A stretch of 52,402 bases of DNA from an uncultured Bacteroidales bacterium (GTDB lineage Bacteria > Bacteroidota > Bacteroidia > Bacteroidales > Muribaculaceae), in contig CATZGB010000020.1 in NCBI GenBank assembly GCA_958418815.1, positions 1 through 52,402 on the forward strand, in the 5' to 3' direction. The notes beneath the pieces are model-generated. The model had not been told where the DNA came from. It ran no database searches and saw only the letters and a list, made by a program, of their open reading frames with translations. This document shows positions 26,755 to 35,543 of this stretch, one piece after another; position 1 is the stretch's first letter, and each line of letters opens with the position of its first letter. The translations under genes were made by a program, and so were the position numbers.

Positions 26755-27024
26755 TTACCAGCTTGCTTTCTTCACACCGGGGATAAGGCCTGCAGATGCC
26801 ATTTCGCGGAACTGGATACGCGAGATGCCAAACTGGCGGAGGTAGCCTTTGGGACGGCCGGTGATGGAGCAACGGTTGTGGAGGCGCACGCTTGACGCGT
26901 TCTTGGGGAGAAGCTGGAGAGCCTCATAGTCACCGGCAGCCTTGAGGGCGGCCTTCTTGGCGGCATACTTGGCGACGAGCTTCGCGCGCTTCACTTCGCG
27001 GGCTTTCATTGATTCTTTTGCCAT
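26755..27024 (-). CDS. rpsN: 30S ribosomal protein S14
   Basis: An 89-residue small-subunit head protein of the long, zinc-free type: only one Cys (NRCSITGRPKGYLRQFGIS) where zinc-binding forms have four. It starts MAKESMKAREVKRAKL and ends IPGVKKASW. It should follow rplE directly, but here a 443-codon unrelated gene and two long spacers lie between them. Confidence 0.97.
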   Translation of the reverse strand: MAKESMKAREVKRAKLVAKYAAKKAALKAAGDYEALQLLPKNASSVRLHNRCSITGRPKGYLRQFGISRIQFREMASAGLIPGVKKASW

Positions 27025-27356
27025 GTCCTGAAGTTAACGGTTAATATTATGGTTTACTGATACTCAACGAAAAAACTTCCGATTCCTCACTGCTTCCCGC
27101 AACAGCTCCTCCACAGGGGGAGGCGAGAAGTACCTCAGAACCGCAAGTGACCAAAAAGTCGCTAATTTTCAAGCTTTTGCGCCATCCTCTCCCGCTTCAC
27201 GAAGTCCATTGCAAGAATTCCCGGAGGGGACAGCAGGCGGCATAAGCCTATAAATCAGGTGCAAAGTTCGTCATTTTTTCTGAAACAGCATAGAAAAAAG
27301 CCCTTAATTCGGCCTGAAACGAGACACTTTATTTGTTAAACTTTCTTAAATCACAT
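27025..27356. other. 332-base spacer downstream of the inserted gene and upstream of rpsN
   Basis: No ORF. The only promoter-like element for the downstream ribosomal genes is a near-consensus GAACTTTG on the minus strand (27,262-27,269; consensus TAnnTTTG). A weak terminator-like stem followed by six T (minus strand) occurs at about 27,296-27,316, just past the inserted gene. Transcription of rpsN-rplQ therefore depends on this weak promoter, on read-through, or on a signal I do not recognise. Confidence 0.45.
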
Positions 27357-28688
27357 TCAGCGACTCCCGTCATCAGCCTCCATCCCGCGCCGGTTGCGCT
27401 CGCGCATCTCCTCCCGGAACTCCTTCCAGTGGCGGTTCTGCTTCCAGCGCCCCCTCAGCTGCGAAATCCCCAGAATCCCCTTCAACCGCTGCAGCACAGC
27501 CTTCTCGAAGGTCAGTTTCTCCACCTCGCGCCCTATCAGCCGCCTGTCGGGAGCGATGGCGAGCTTCACTTCGTCACGGTCGATGCTGTTCACCCGGTCG
27601 ACCAGCTCCACCACGGCTGGCTGCAACGCCGGGGCCTCGGCCGGCTCGAATATCACAATGTCGCGGCCGCCCATCTGACGCTTCTCCCATTTGCGCGCCT
27701 CCTTCACCGTGACATACTCCTTGTCTATCACATACACCTCGCCATAGGTCGAGACGCAATACGGCTGGTCGACCCGGTTGAACATGAACATGCCGTGGCC
27801 GCGCCCGTTCGACTCTATGTCAAACGTGTATCCGGCCAAGTCTGCGGGCATGACCGAGTCCTGCGCGACATTGTCATAGTCGAACCTGACCCTGACCTGC
27901 TCGAAATCGACATCCTTGCGGAAAAAAGGCAGCAGCCCAGGCACCCACCTGCGGCTCCGCGCATCGGCCATCACATCCACATCCACCACCACCCGGCTGC
28001 CGTTCCTCACCCATATCTCGGTCGGCTGATACTTCCCATTGACCGTGTCGGAGACCACCTCCACGCCGCGCAACGCGCCGGGTAACGTGACATCCACCCC
28101 AGCCCCCATCCAGTCGGCCCAGGAAAAATGATGGTTGCACCGGTCGCTGACGCTGTCGAGGCCATTCGCGTCGGTGAAGCGGTAATAAGACTTCGAAGCA
28201 AGCACCCTGGGATTGCTCCACCCCCTGAAGCTGCCTGTGTCACCTTCGGGGAGCATGTAGTCGACCATCTTCTCGCGGAAAAGGGAGACGGTGTCGGTGT
28301 AGGTTGTCAATGTCGAGTATTCCCTGACATAAGCCAGCATATGCAGCACCTTGTGGCTGCGCGACTCCACTACCACCTCAGACAGCTCCCTGGAGAGCTC
28401 CTGCATGAAAATGGTGTCATTCCCGGTCATCGGCACCACCTTCTCCTTGTAGCCGATGTAACGAATGGTCAGGGGATACGCCGCCGGCGAGACATAAGGC
28501 AAGCGGCCATCGGCCCTGCTTATTCCGGCGAAACGCCCGTCGCGGTCAAACACCGACGCGGAGGGCAACGACAGCCGCGTCACCGAGTCGGCGACCACCG
28601 TCTTCTGAGCCTGAGCCGTCAGGGCGCAGCCCAGCAGCGACACAGCCACAAGGAGTAATGAGACTAACGAAACCGACTGTTTTTCCAT
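27357..28688 (-). CDS. Exported protein with carboxypeptidase-regulatory-like domain, inserted in the spc operon
   Basis: A 443-residue protein, not a ribosomal gene. The N-terminus is a signal sequence (MEKQSVSLVSLLLVAVSLLGC); LLGC could be a lipobox, or signal peptidase I could cut after AQA. Residues about 30-105 resemble the CarboxypepD_reg-like beta sandwich often found before TonB-linked receptors: LPSASVFDRDGRFAGIS, then YPLTIRYIGYKE and ELSEVVVESR. The remaining 330 residues are unassigned, with Trp/Tyr-rich beta segments and a basic C-terminus (RERNRRGMEADDGSR). There is no plug or barrel domain. The start at 28,688 is chosen for the signal sequence over 28,808. The gene lies between rplE and rpsN on the same strand, with a terminator before it and a candidate promoter of its own. 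Function unknown. Confidence 0.8.
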   Translation of the reverse strand: MEKQSVSLVSLLLVAVSLLGCALTAQAQKTVVADSVTRLSLPSASVFDRDGRFAGISRADGRLPYVSPAAYPLTIRYIGYKEKVVPMTGNDTIFMQELSRELSEVVVESRSHKVLHMLAYVREYSTLTTYTDTVSLFREKMVDYMLPEGDTGSFRGWSNPRVLASKSYYRFTDANGLDSVSDRCNHHFSWADWMGAGVDVTLPGALRGVEVVSDTVNGKYQPTEIWVRNGSRVVVDVDVMADARSRRWVPGLLPFFRKDVDFEQVRVRFDYDNVAQDSVMPADLAGYTFDIESNGRGHGMFMFNRVDQPYCVSTYGEVYVIDKEYVTVKEARKWEKRQMGGRDIVIFEPAEAPALQPAVVELVDRVNSIDRDEVKLAIAPDRRLIGREVEKLTFEKAVLQRLKGILGISQLRGRWKQNRHWKEFREEMRERNRRGMEADDGSR

Positions 28689-28796
28689 AAGCGGGACAAT
28701 GATTGGTTGCAGCGGCAGGTCAAATCCTCCCGCGAATGGGCCACAGCATCCGCATTGGAGCCCCCAAAAAACTGCGGGATGACATGGCCATCGCCG

Positions 28797-28804
28797 CAAA
28801 GTTA
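28797..28804 (-). promoter_or_regulatory. Candidate promoter for the inserted gene
   Basis: TAACTTTG on the minus strand, about 110 bases before the start codon at 28,688 and downstream of the rplE terminator. The -33 position reads TGTG, so only the -7 half is strong. Confidence 0.5.
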
Positions 28805-28860
28805 ACATTTATTCCCGTCTGGCACAGCGGCTTTCACTATCTTTCACACGGCATTAGCCT

Positions 28861-28913
28861 TTTTAAACAAAAAGTCGACGGAGCGGCCCGCGTCAACGCG
28901 GTGCCGCTCCGTC
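28861..28913 (-). terminator. Intrinsic terminator downstream of rplE
   Basis: Perfect 11-base arms GACGGAGCGGC (28,877-28,887) and GCCGCTCCGTC (28,903-28,913) are extended by CCGCG/CGCGG inside, giving about 16 pairs with a TCAA loop. On the minus strand the stem is followed by GACTTTTTG and more T. It lies 53 bases past the rplE stop codon, so it should end transcription of the upstream S10/spc half. Confidence 0.85.
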
Positions 28914-28965
28914 GGTATGGAATCCTTCATTCAGGAAAAGTCGCGGGGACAGGCCCGCTGCTTTC

Positions 28966-29505
28966 TTACTTCTTGAAGGGGAGGCCGAAGTGCTTGAGCA
29001 GAGCGAAACCTTCCTCGTCGGTGTTGGCCGAGGTGACGAAGGTGATGTTCATGCCCATGAGCTTCGAGATGTTGTCGATGTTGATCTCAGGGAAGATGAT
29101 CTGCTCGGTGATGCCGAGGGTGTAGTTGCCACGGCCGTCGAGCTTGCCCTCGATACCCTTGAAGTCGCGGATACGGGGCAGGGCCACGCGCACGAGTCTT
29201 TCGAGGAACTCATACATCTTGTCGCGACGCAGGGTCACACGGGCGCCGATGGGCATCTTCTTGCGGACCTTGAAGTTGGAGATGTCCTTCTTCGAGAGGG
29301 TCTGCACAGCCTTCTGGCCGGTGATGGCAGTCAGCTCGTTGATTGAGGTCTCGATGATCTTCTTGTCCTGGGTGGCTTCGCCGAGGCCCTGGTTGATGAC
29401 GATCTTCTTCAGACGGGGCACCTGCATCGGAGTCGTGTAGTTGAACTCCTTGATCATAGCGGGCGCGATGGTCTCTTCGTATTTTTTCTGGAGTGTAGTG
29501 CTCAT
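28966..29505 (-). CDS. rplE: 50S ribosomal protein L5
   Basis: A 179-residue 5S rRNA-binding protein. Typical motifs: PRLKKIVINQGLGEA, GQKAVQTLSKKDISNFKVR, and GMNITFVTSANTDEE near the end. The start codon overlaps the rplX stop by one base (TAATG), indicating coupled translation. Last gene of the upper half of the cluster before the terminator. Confidence 0.98.
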   Translation of the reverse strand: MSTTLQKKYEETIAPAMIKEFNYTTPMQVPRLKKIVINQGLGEATQDKKIIETSINELTAITGQKAVQTLSKKDISNFKVRKKMPIGARVTLRRDKMYEFLERLVRVALPRIRDFKGIEGKLDGRGNYTLGITEQIIFPEINIDNISKLMGMNITFVTSANTDEEGFALLKHFGLPFKK

Positions 29506-29825
29506 TATTTGATTTCCTCTCCGGATTTTTTAGCGTAACGAACTTTCTCGCCCTTATCGTTTACGCGGATGCCGATACGGGTGGGCTTTCCGCTCTTGGG
29601 ATCGATGAGGCTGAGGTTAGAGATATTGACGGGGGCTTCCATCTTCACGATGCCACCCTGGGGATACTTCGCGGTGGGCTTGGTGCTCTTAGAGACGATG
29701 TGTACGCCTTCAACGACGGCGCGGTTCTTGGCAGCGTCTACAGAAAGCACGCGACCCTGCTTGCCGCGGTCCTCGCCAGCGAGAACGTAAACGGTATCGC
29801 CCTTTTTAATATGCATTTTGCTCAT
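29505..29825 (-). CDS. rplX: 50S ribosomal protein L24
   Basis: A 106-residue assembly-initiator protein with a KOW motif (KKGDTVYVLAGEDRGKQGRV). It has VNISNLSLIDPKSGKPTRIG in the C-terminal part. 27 bases after rplN; overlaps rplE by one base. Confidence 0.98.
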   Translation of the reverse strand: MSKMHIKKGDTVYVLAGEDRGKQGRVLSVDAAKNRAVVEGVHIVSKSTKPTAKYPQGGIVKMEAPVNISNLSLIDPKSGKPTRIGIRVNDKGEKVRYAKKSGEEIK

Positions 29826-29852
29826 AATGGGGATGATTTACGGTTGGGGTGA

Positions 29853-30218
29853 TTAGAGGACCTCGGGTGCGAGGGAGACAATCTTCATGTTGGTGGCGCG
29901 GAGCTCACGGGCGACAGGGCCGAAGATACGGGTGCCGCGGAGCTCGCCGGCGTTGTTAAGCAGCACGCAGGCGTTGTCGTCGAAACGGATGTAGGAACCG
30001 TCGGGACGGCGGATTTCCTTCTTGGTGCGTACTACGACGGCCTTGGAGACTGTACCCTTCTTTACGTCGGAAGAGGGGATGACGCTCTTGACGGAGACAA
30101 CGATGATGTCGCCTACGGACGCGTAACGACGGCCGGTGCCACCGAGGACGTGAATACACAGGGCCTCTTTTGCACCGCTGTTGTCGGCAACGGTCAATCG
30201 GGATTCGGTCTGTATCAT
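29853..30218 (-). CDS. rplN: 50S ribosomal protein L14
   Basis: A 121-residue protein at the subunit interface. MIQTESRLTVADNSGAKEALCI and the C-terminal GTRIFGPVARELR are diagnostic. It starts 3 bases after rpsQ. Confidence 0.98.
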   Translation of the reverse strand: MIQTESRLTVADNSGAKEALCIHVLGGTGRRYASVGDIIVVSVKSVIPSSDVKKGTVSKAVVVRTKKEIRRPDGSYIRFDDNACVLLNNAGELRGTRIFGPVARELRATNMKIVSLAPEVL

Positions 30219-30221
30219 GGC

Positions 30222-30482
30222 TTACTTCACTTTTTCGATGATTTCAACTAATCTCCAGCGCTTTGTCTTCGACAGGGGACGGGTCTCCATGAGGCGAACC
30301 TTGTCGCCTATGCTGCACTCGTTGTTCTCGTCGTGAGCGTGGTACTTCTTGGTCTTGTTGACGAACTTGCCGTAGATGGGGTGTTTCTCCTTCCATTTCA
30401 CCGTAACGGTGATCGACTTGTCGCCCTTGTTGCTCGACACGATGCCGATGCGCTCTTTGCGCAGGTTTCTTTTTTCTTCCAT
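30222..30482 (-). CDS. rpsQ: 30S ribosomal protein S17
   Basis: An 86-residue OB-fold 16S rRNA-binding protein. RIGIVSSNKGDKSITVTVKW, then HPIYGKFVNKTKKYHAHDE and ETRPLSKTKRWRLVEI are typical. 46 bases after rpmC. Confidence 0.98.
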   Translation of the reverse strand: MEEKRNLRKERIGIVSSNKGDKSITVTVKWKEKHPIYGKFVNKTKKYHAHDENNECSIGDKVRLMETRPLSKTKRWRLVEIIEKVK

Positions 30483-30528
30483 AACAGGTTGAATAAAAGG
30501 TAAGGGTAATTACGGTTAATTTGGGGGA

Positions 30529-30726
30529 TTATTTTCCGGCGAGCTCGCGGGCGCGCAGCTCGGTCTTCACACGTGCGATCATCTTGCGGTCAGCAGTGAT
30601 TTTCGCGGGGCTGTCGAGGGGGGAGACGGCGTGGTTGGCCTTCAGCTGAAGGTACTCCTTCTCCATCTGTGCCAGACGCTCGCGAAGATCGGCCGTAGAG
30701 AGCTCTTTGATTTCTTCTTTCTTCAT
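30529..30726 (-). CDS. rpmC: 50S ribosomal protein L29
   Basis: A 65-residue, two-helix protein at the tunnel exit. ELSTADLRERLAQMEKEYLQLK is the typical first helix. 42 bases after rplP. Confidence 0.97.
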   Translation of the reverse strand: MKKEEIKELSTADLRERLAQMEKEYLQLKANHAVSPLDSPAKITADRKMIARVKTELRARELAGK

Positions 30727-30768
30727 AGCTTTCTTGTTCGGGCTTTTGGTTGTTTGACTTGGGGATGA

Positions 30769-31200
<432 letters not shown>

Positions 31201-31237
31201 TTTTGGTAGATGTTAGTTGGGGTGGTTTCCCTCCTTG

Positions 31238-31282
31238 GGCGCCGGCGGCGGAGGCTTGACGATCCGTCCGCCGCGTGGCGCT
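31238..31282. other. Large GC-rich hairpin in the rpsC-rplP spacer
   Basis: GCGCC and GCGGCGGA (about 31,239-31,252) pair with TCCGCCGC and GGCGC (about 31,267-31,281), with a small internal mismatch. No T-tract follows, so it is unlikely to be a full terminator; attenuation or an mRNA processing site is possible. Confidence 0.55.
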
Positions 31283-31377
31283 TTATGGTTTGTCAGCTGG
31301 GTGACGGCCTTTGAGGAAGGGGGCGGCCGGCCCTGCGGGCACTCCTCAGGAGAGTCGCCTGGTTGTCAGGTGAGAGA

Positions 31378-32130
31378 TTAGCGACCGTTGTTTGAGGAAG
31401 CGTTGCGGGGTTTGCGGAAGCCGCCGCGGCGCTGGTTGCCGCGGTCGCCGCCCTGGGGACGGCCTTCCTTGCCGGTGTTGGTGAAGTTGGGGGCGAGGTC
31501 ACGCTTGCCGTAAACTTCACCGCGGCAAATCCAAACCTTCACGCCGACCACGCCGACCTTGGTGTGTGCCTCGACCAGAGCGTAGTCGATGTCGGCACGG
31601 AGGGTGTGGAGCGGGGTGCGGCCTTCCTTGAACATTTCGGAGCGGGCCATTTCGGCGCCGTTGAGGCGGCCTGAAACCTGCACCTTGATGCCTTCGGCGC
31701 CAGAACGCATGGTGGCTGCGACGGCCATCTTCACTGCGCGGCGGTAGGCGATTTTGCCTTCGATCTGACGGGCGATCGTGGAGGCCACGATCTGGGCGTC
31801 GAGTTCGGGGCGCTTCACCTCGAAGATGTTGATCTGCACATCCTTGTCGGTGATTTTCTTGAGCTCTTCCTTCAGCTTGTCGACCTCAGAGCCGCCCTTG
31901 CCGATGATCAGGCCGGGACGTGAGGTGCAGACGGTGATGGTGATGAGCTTGAGTGTACGCTCGATGACGATGCGGGAAACGCTCGACTTGGCCAGACGGA
32001 CGTTGAGGTACTTACGGAGCTTAGAGTCTTCCAGAAGGGTTTCGCCGTACTTTTTGCCGCCGAACCAGTTGGAGTCCCAGCCACGGATCACGCCGAGGCG
32101 GTTGCTGATTGGATTTACTTTCTGTCCCAT
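31378..32130 (-). CDS. rpsC: 30S ribosomal protein S3
   Basis: A 250-residue protein at the mRNA entry channel. MGQKVNPISNRLGVIRGWDS is the usual start; a KH domain (RPGLIIGKGGSEVDKLKEEL) and the S3 C-terminal domain follow. The final 35 residues are a Gly/Arg/Asn-rich low-complexity tail common in this phylum. 3 bases after rplV. Confidence 0.98.
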   Translation of the reverse strand: MGQKVNPISNRLGVIRGWDSNWFGGKKYGETLLEDSKLRKYLNVRLAKSSVSRIVIERTLKLITITVCTSRPGLIIGKGGSEVDKLKEELKKITDKDVQINIFEVKRPELDAQIVASTIARQIEGKIAYRRAVKMAVAATMRSGAEGIKVQVSGRLNGAEMARSEMFKEGRTPLHTLRADIDYALVEAHTKVGVVGVKVWICRGEVYGKRDLAPNFTNTGKEGRPQGGDRGNQRRGGFRKPRNASSNNGR

Positions 32131-32133
32131 AGG

Positions 32134-32553
32134 TTAGTCTTTGTCCTGGATGGTTACGTCTTTGTCAATGGTGTCCACCACGAGAGTGACGTGGTTGGCA
32201 CGTTTGCGGATACGGTAGCCGCGGCCCTGGGGAGCTGTGCGCAGGCGCTTCAGCATGGGAGCCGGGTTAACGAAGATTGTGGAAATATAGAGTTCGCCGC
32301 TTTCAGCCTTGCGGTCGTTTTTGGCCTCCCAGTTGGCGATTGCCGAACGGAGGAGCTTCTCGAGGCGGGCGGCAGCCTCCTTGTTGGAGAACTTGAGGAT
32401 ACCGAGGGCACGGAAGACTTCCTTGCCGCGTACCAGGTCAGCCACCAGGCGCATCTTGCGGGGCGAGGTGGGGACGTTGGTCAGCTTGGCGAAGGCAACT
32501 TCCTTCTGGGCGTCCTTTCTTGCCTGAGCGGAGTTTCTTTTTCTTACACCCAT
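32134..32553 (-). CDS. rplV: 50S ribosomal protein L22
   Basis: A 139-residue protein extending into the exit tunnel, where some mutations give macrolide resistance. It shows LTNVPTSPRKMRLVADLVRGK and the loop-to-strand APQGRGYRIRKRANHVTLVV. 103 bases after rpsS. Confidence 0.98.
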   Translation of the reverse strand: MGVRKRNSAQARKDAQKEVAFAKLTNVPTSPRKMRLVADLVRGKEVFRALGILKFSNKEAAARLEKLLRSAIANWEAKNDRKAESGELYISTIFVNPAPMLKRLRTAPQGRGYRIRKRANHVTLVVDTIDKDVTIQDKD

Positions 32554-32656
32554 TTTATTTGATGTTCGTTTTTTTAGGGGGAATTTTTACTTGAGCCTCT
32601 TGTCTGGGTGACAGGTCAGCTTTTGTGGAATTGAAGGTTGGTGAAGGGCCCGTGGC

Positions 32657-32926
32657 TTACTTCTTCTTGTTGCCGCCGTGGCCGCGGAAGTTGCGGGTGG
32701 GGGCGAACTCGCCGAGCTTGTGGCCTACCATGTTCTCGGTCACGTAGACCGGGATGAACTTGTTGCCGTTGTGGACGGCGAAGGTGTGGCCGACAAAGTC
32801 GGGGGCAATCATCGAAGCGCGGCTCCAGGTCTTGATGACCGACTTCTTGCCGGATGCTTCCATTGCGTTAACCTTCTTTTCGAGCTTGACGCTGATGAAG
32901 GGGCCTTTTTTAAGTGAACGACTCAT
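32657..32926 (-). CDS. rpsS: 30S ribosomal protein S19
   Basis: An 89-residue head protein. MSRSLKKGPFISVKLEKKV and GHKLGEFAPTRNFRGHGGNK are diagnostic. 34 bases after rplB. Confidence 0.98.
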   Translation of the reverse strand: MSRSLKKGPFISVKLEKKVNAMEASGKKSVIKTWSRASMIAPDFVGHTFAVHNGNKFIPVYVTENMVGHKLGEFAPTRNFRGHGGNKKK

Positions 32927-32960
32927 TCTTTTGAGATCTGGTTAGAAGTTAGCTACGGGA

Positions 32961-33788
32961 TTACTTTTTCCGTCTTTCGATGATGTACTTCGAAGATTGC
33001 TTCTTCGGAGCGCGTGTCTTGAGACCCTTGGCGTAGAGGCCCTTGCGCGAACGGGGATGACCTCCGGAGGCGCGGCCCTCACCACCACCCATGGGGTGGT
33101 CGACGGGGTTCATGACAACACCACGGTTGCGGGGACGACGACCCAGCCAGCGGCTGCGACCGGCCTTGCCGGAGCGCTCCAGGGAGTGCTCGGAGTTGCC
33201 GACCACGCCGACGGTCGCCTTGCAGGCGGCCAGAATCTTGCGGGTCTCACCCGAAGGAAGCTTCACGATCACATAATCTCCCTCGCGGGAAACGAGCTGG
33301 GCGAAGGTGCCTGCCGAACGGGCCATGAAGGCTCCCTGTCCGGGACGCAGCTCGATGTTGTGAATCACTGTACCGACGGGAATCTTGCTCAGGGGAAGAG
33401 CGTTGCCCACTTCGGGGGCGGCGTCTGCTCCGGAGACTACCGTCTGGCCAACTTCTAAGCCATTGGGTGCGATGATGTAGGCTTTTGCACCGTCTACGTA
33501 GTAGAGCAGGGCGATACGGGCCGAACGGTTGGGATCGTACTCGATGCTCTTCACGACTGCGGGCACACCGTCTTTGTTTCTCTTAAAGTCAATGATGCGG
33601 TATTTGCGTTTGTGTCCACCGCCCAGGTAGCGATTGGTCAGGTGGCCTTCGGCGTTGCGGCCGCCGGTGCTTTTTTTACCGACTGTAAGAGATTTTTCTG
33701 GCGTGGTAGCAGTGATCGCTCCTTTGAACACGCCAATAACTTTGTGTCTCTGCCCAGGTGTGGTGGGCTTGAATTTTCTTACTGCCAT
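32961..33788 (-). CDS. rplB: 50S ribosomal protein L2
   Basis: A 275-residue protein essential for the peptidyl-transferase centre and subunit joining. It has GGRNAEGHLTNRYLGGGHKR in the N-terminal part and the universally conserved VVMNPVDHPMGGGEGRASG, with the key His. The 148-base spacer before it (from rplW) contains GC-rich inverted repeats (GGGCCGG near 33,820 and CCGGCCC near 33,915) but no ORF. Confidence 0.98.
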   Translation of the reverse strand: MAVRKFKPTTPGQRHKVIGVFKGAITATTPEKSLTVGKKSTGGRNAEGHLTNRYLGGGHKRKYRIIDFKRNKDGVPAVVKSIEYDPNRSARIALLYYVDGAKAYIIAPNGLEVGQTVVSGADAAPEVGNALPLSKIPVGTVIHNIELRPGQGAFMARSAGTFAQLVSREGDYVIVKLPSGETRKILAACKATVGVVGNSEHSLERSGKAGRSRWLGRRPRNRGVVMNPVDHPMGGGEGRASGGHPRSRKGLYAKGLKTRAPKKQSSKYIIERRKK

Positions 33789-33936
33789 TTTCTATTGGTA
33801 GATGAGTGTCTTATCGGGCGGGCCGGTGGGGCCGAAGTATGACTGAGGCGGCGCGGGGCCGTTCACCACTTGTCGGCCTTCATCGGCGGCGGCCTGCCTC
33901 AGCTGACGAGGCTGGCCGCCGGCCCGAAAGGACGTT

Positions 33937-34227
33937 TTAGATGTTGCTGTAGAAATCGATGGTCTGGCCTTCCTCGAGGGTGATGTAGGCCTTCTTCCAT
34001 TCGTCGGTCTTGCCGCGCAGGAGGCCGCTCTTAGTGTAGCGGGCCTTGTTCTTGCCGCGGACAACCTGAGTGTTGACTGCCGCAACCTTCACGCCGTAGA
34101 GTTTCTCAACGAGGTCCTTGATCTGGAACTTGTTGGCGTCGGGGGACACACGGAAAGTGTAGCGGTTGAGCTTGTCGGTCAGCCTGGTGGCTGATTCGGT
34201 CACAATGGGCTTGATTGAAATTTCCAT
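33937..34227 (-). CDS. rplW: 50S ribosomal protein L23
   Basis: A 96-residue tunnel-exit protein that docks trigger factor and SRP. KPIVTESATRLTDKLNRYTF and VEKLYGVKVAAVNTQVVRGK are typical. 20 bases after rplD. Confidence 0.97.
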   Translation of the reverse strand: MEISIKPIVTESATRLTDKLNRYTFRVSPDANKFQIKDLVEKLYGVKVAAVNTQVVRGKNKARYTKSGLLRGKTDEWKKAYITLEEGQTIDFYSNI

Positions 34228-34247
34228 TCTTATGTTCCTCCTGAAGG

Positions 34248-34868
34248 TTAGAGTTTGTTAACGATCTCGAGGCCGCTCTCGGTGATGACCATGGCCTTGT
34301 TGTTCATCACGGCGTAGGTGTTGAGGTCGGCGGCGCGCATCACACGGGTCTCGGGGATGTTGCGGGCAGACAGGGCCACGTTGGCGTCGACGGCTGAGGT
34401 CACGAAGAGGACTCTCTTGTCGTTGACCTTGAGGCCCTGCTCGATGGCGAGGAAGCTCTTGGTCTTGGGAGCCTCGAGGGTGAAGTCCTCGACGATGGTG
34501 ATCTGGCCTTCCTTGGCTTTCAGCGAGAGAGCCGAGCGGCGGGCGAGATTCTTGAGTTTCTTGTTGAGTTTGAAGCGGTAGTCGCGGGGACGGGGACCGA
34601 AGACACGGCCACCGCCTACGAGCACGGGCGAGTTGATGTCACCGATACGGCTGCCGCCGCCGCCCTTCTGCTTGTGGAGCTTGCGGGTCGAACCGGAAAC
34701 TTCGCTGCGCTCTTTGGACTTGTGGGTACCCTGGCGCTGGTTTGCCAGGAACTGCTTCACGTCGAGGTAGATGGCGTGTTCGTTAACGTCGATGGCGAAC
34801 ACCTCGTCGTTGAGGAGGGCCTTGCGGCCGGTGTCCTCACCTTTTATGTTGTAGATTGCGAGTTCCAT
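34248..34868 (-). CDS. rplD: 50S ribosomal protein L4
   Basis: A 206-residue protein with a long loop into the exit tunnel. RQGTHKSKERSEVSGSTRKL and KQKGGGGSRIGDINSPVLVG show that loop. In enterobacteria L4 represses its own operon. 3 bases after rplC. Confidence 0.98.
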   Translation of the reverse strand: MELAIYNIKGEDTGRKALLNDEVFAIDVNEHAIYLDVKQFLANQRQGTHKSKERSEVSGSTRKLHKQKGGGGSRIGDINSPVLVGGGRVFGPRPRDYRFKLNKKLKNLARRSALSLKAKEGQITIVEDFTLEAPKTKSFLAIEQGLKVNDKRVLFVTSAVDANVALSARNIPETRVMRAADLNTYAVMNNKAMVITESGLEIVNKL

Positions 34869-34871
34869 TGA

Positions 34872-35489
34872 CTATTTCTCTATCATTACGATTGAACCTT
34901 TACTTCCGGGGATCGAGCCCTTGATCATCATCACGTTGTGTTCGGGGATGATTTTGACCACCTTGAGGTTTTGCACGGTCACGCGCTCGTTGCCGGTCTG
35001 GCCGGCCATGCGCATTCCCTTGAACACCTTCGCGGGGTAGGAGCAGGCGCCCACCGAACCGGGGGCACGCAGGCGGTTGTGCTGGCCGTGGGTGGCCTGG
35101 CCTACACCGCCGAAACCGTGGCGCTTCACTACGCCCTGGAAACCCTTACCCTTGGAGGTGCCGACGATGTCGACAAAGTCATCCTCGGTGAAGAGGTCAA
35201 CAGTAATGGTATCGCCGAGTTTGTACTCGCCGTTGAAACCCTTGAACTCGGCCAAGTGGCGCTTGGGGGTCACGCCGGCTTTCTTGAAGTGACCGAGCTC
35301 GGGCTGGGTGCAGTGCTTCTCCTTCTGCTCCTCGAATCCGAGCTGGAGGGCATCGTAGCCATCGGTCTCAACGGTTTTCACCTGGCAAACCACACAAGGA
35401 CCTACTTCGATAACAGTGCACGGAAGGTTCTTTCCGTCGGCACTGAAAACGGATGTCATTCCGATTTTCTTTCCTAATAATCCTGGCAT
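34872..35489 (-). CDS. rplC: 50S ribosomal protein L3
   Basis: A 205-residue early-assembly protein. MPGLLGKKIGMTSVFSADGK and GKGFQGVVKRHGFGG are diagnostic, and HNRLRAPGSVGACSYPAKVF forms the loop near the peptidyl-transferase centre. 54 bases after rpsJ. Confidence 0.98.
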   Translation of the reverse strand: MPGLLGKKIGMTSVFSADGKNLPCTVIEVGPCVVCQVKTVETDGYDALQLGFEEQKEKHCTQPELGHFKKAGVTPKRHLAEFKGFNGEYKLGDTITVDLFTEDDFVDIVGTSKGKGFQGVVKRHGFGGVGQATHGQHNRLRAPGSVGACSYPAKVFKGMRMAGQTGNERVTVQNLKVVKIIPEHNVMMIKGSIPGSKGSIVMIEK

Positions 35490-35543
35490 TTCAGTTTTCT
35501 GTTTGTTGAGATTGTTTTCTTTCGGGGTTCAAATCCACGGCCA

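Noticed and set aside
27333..28085. 250-codon plus-strand ORF opposite the inserted gene
   Set aside because: Pro/His/Leu-rich antisense shadow with no recognisable domain; the minus-strand frame has a signal peptide and a known domain.
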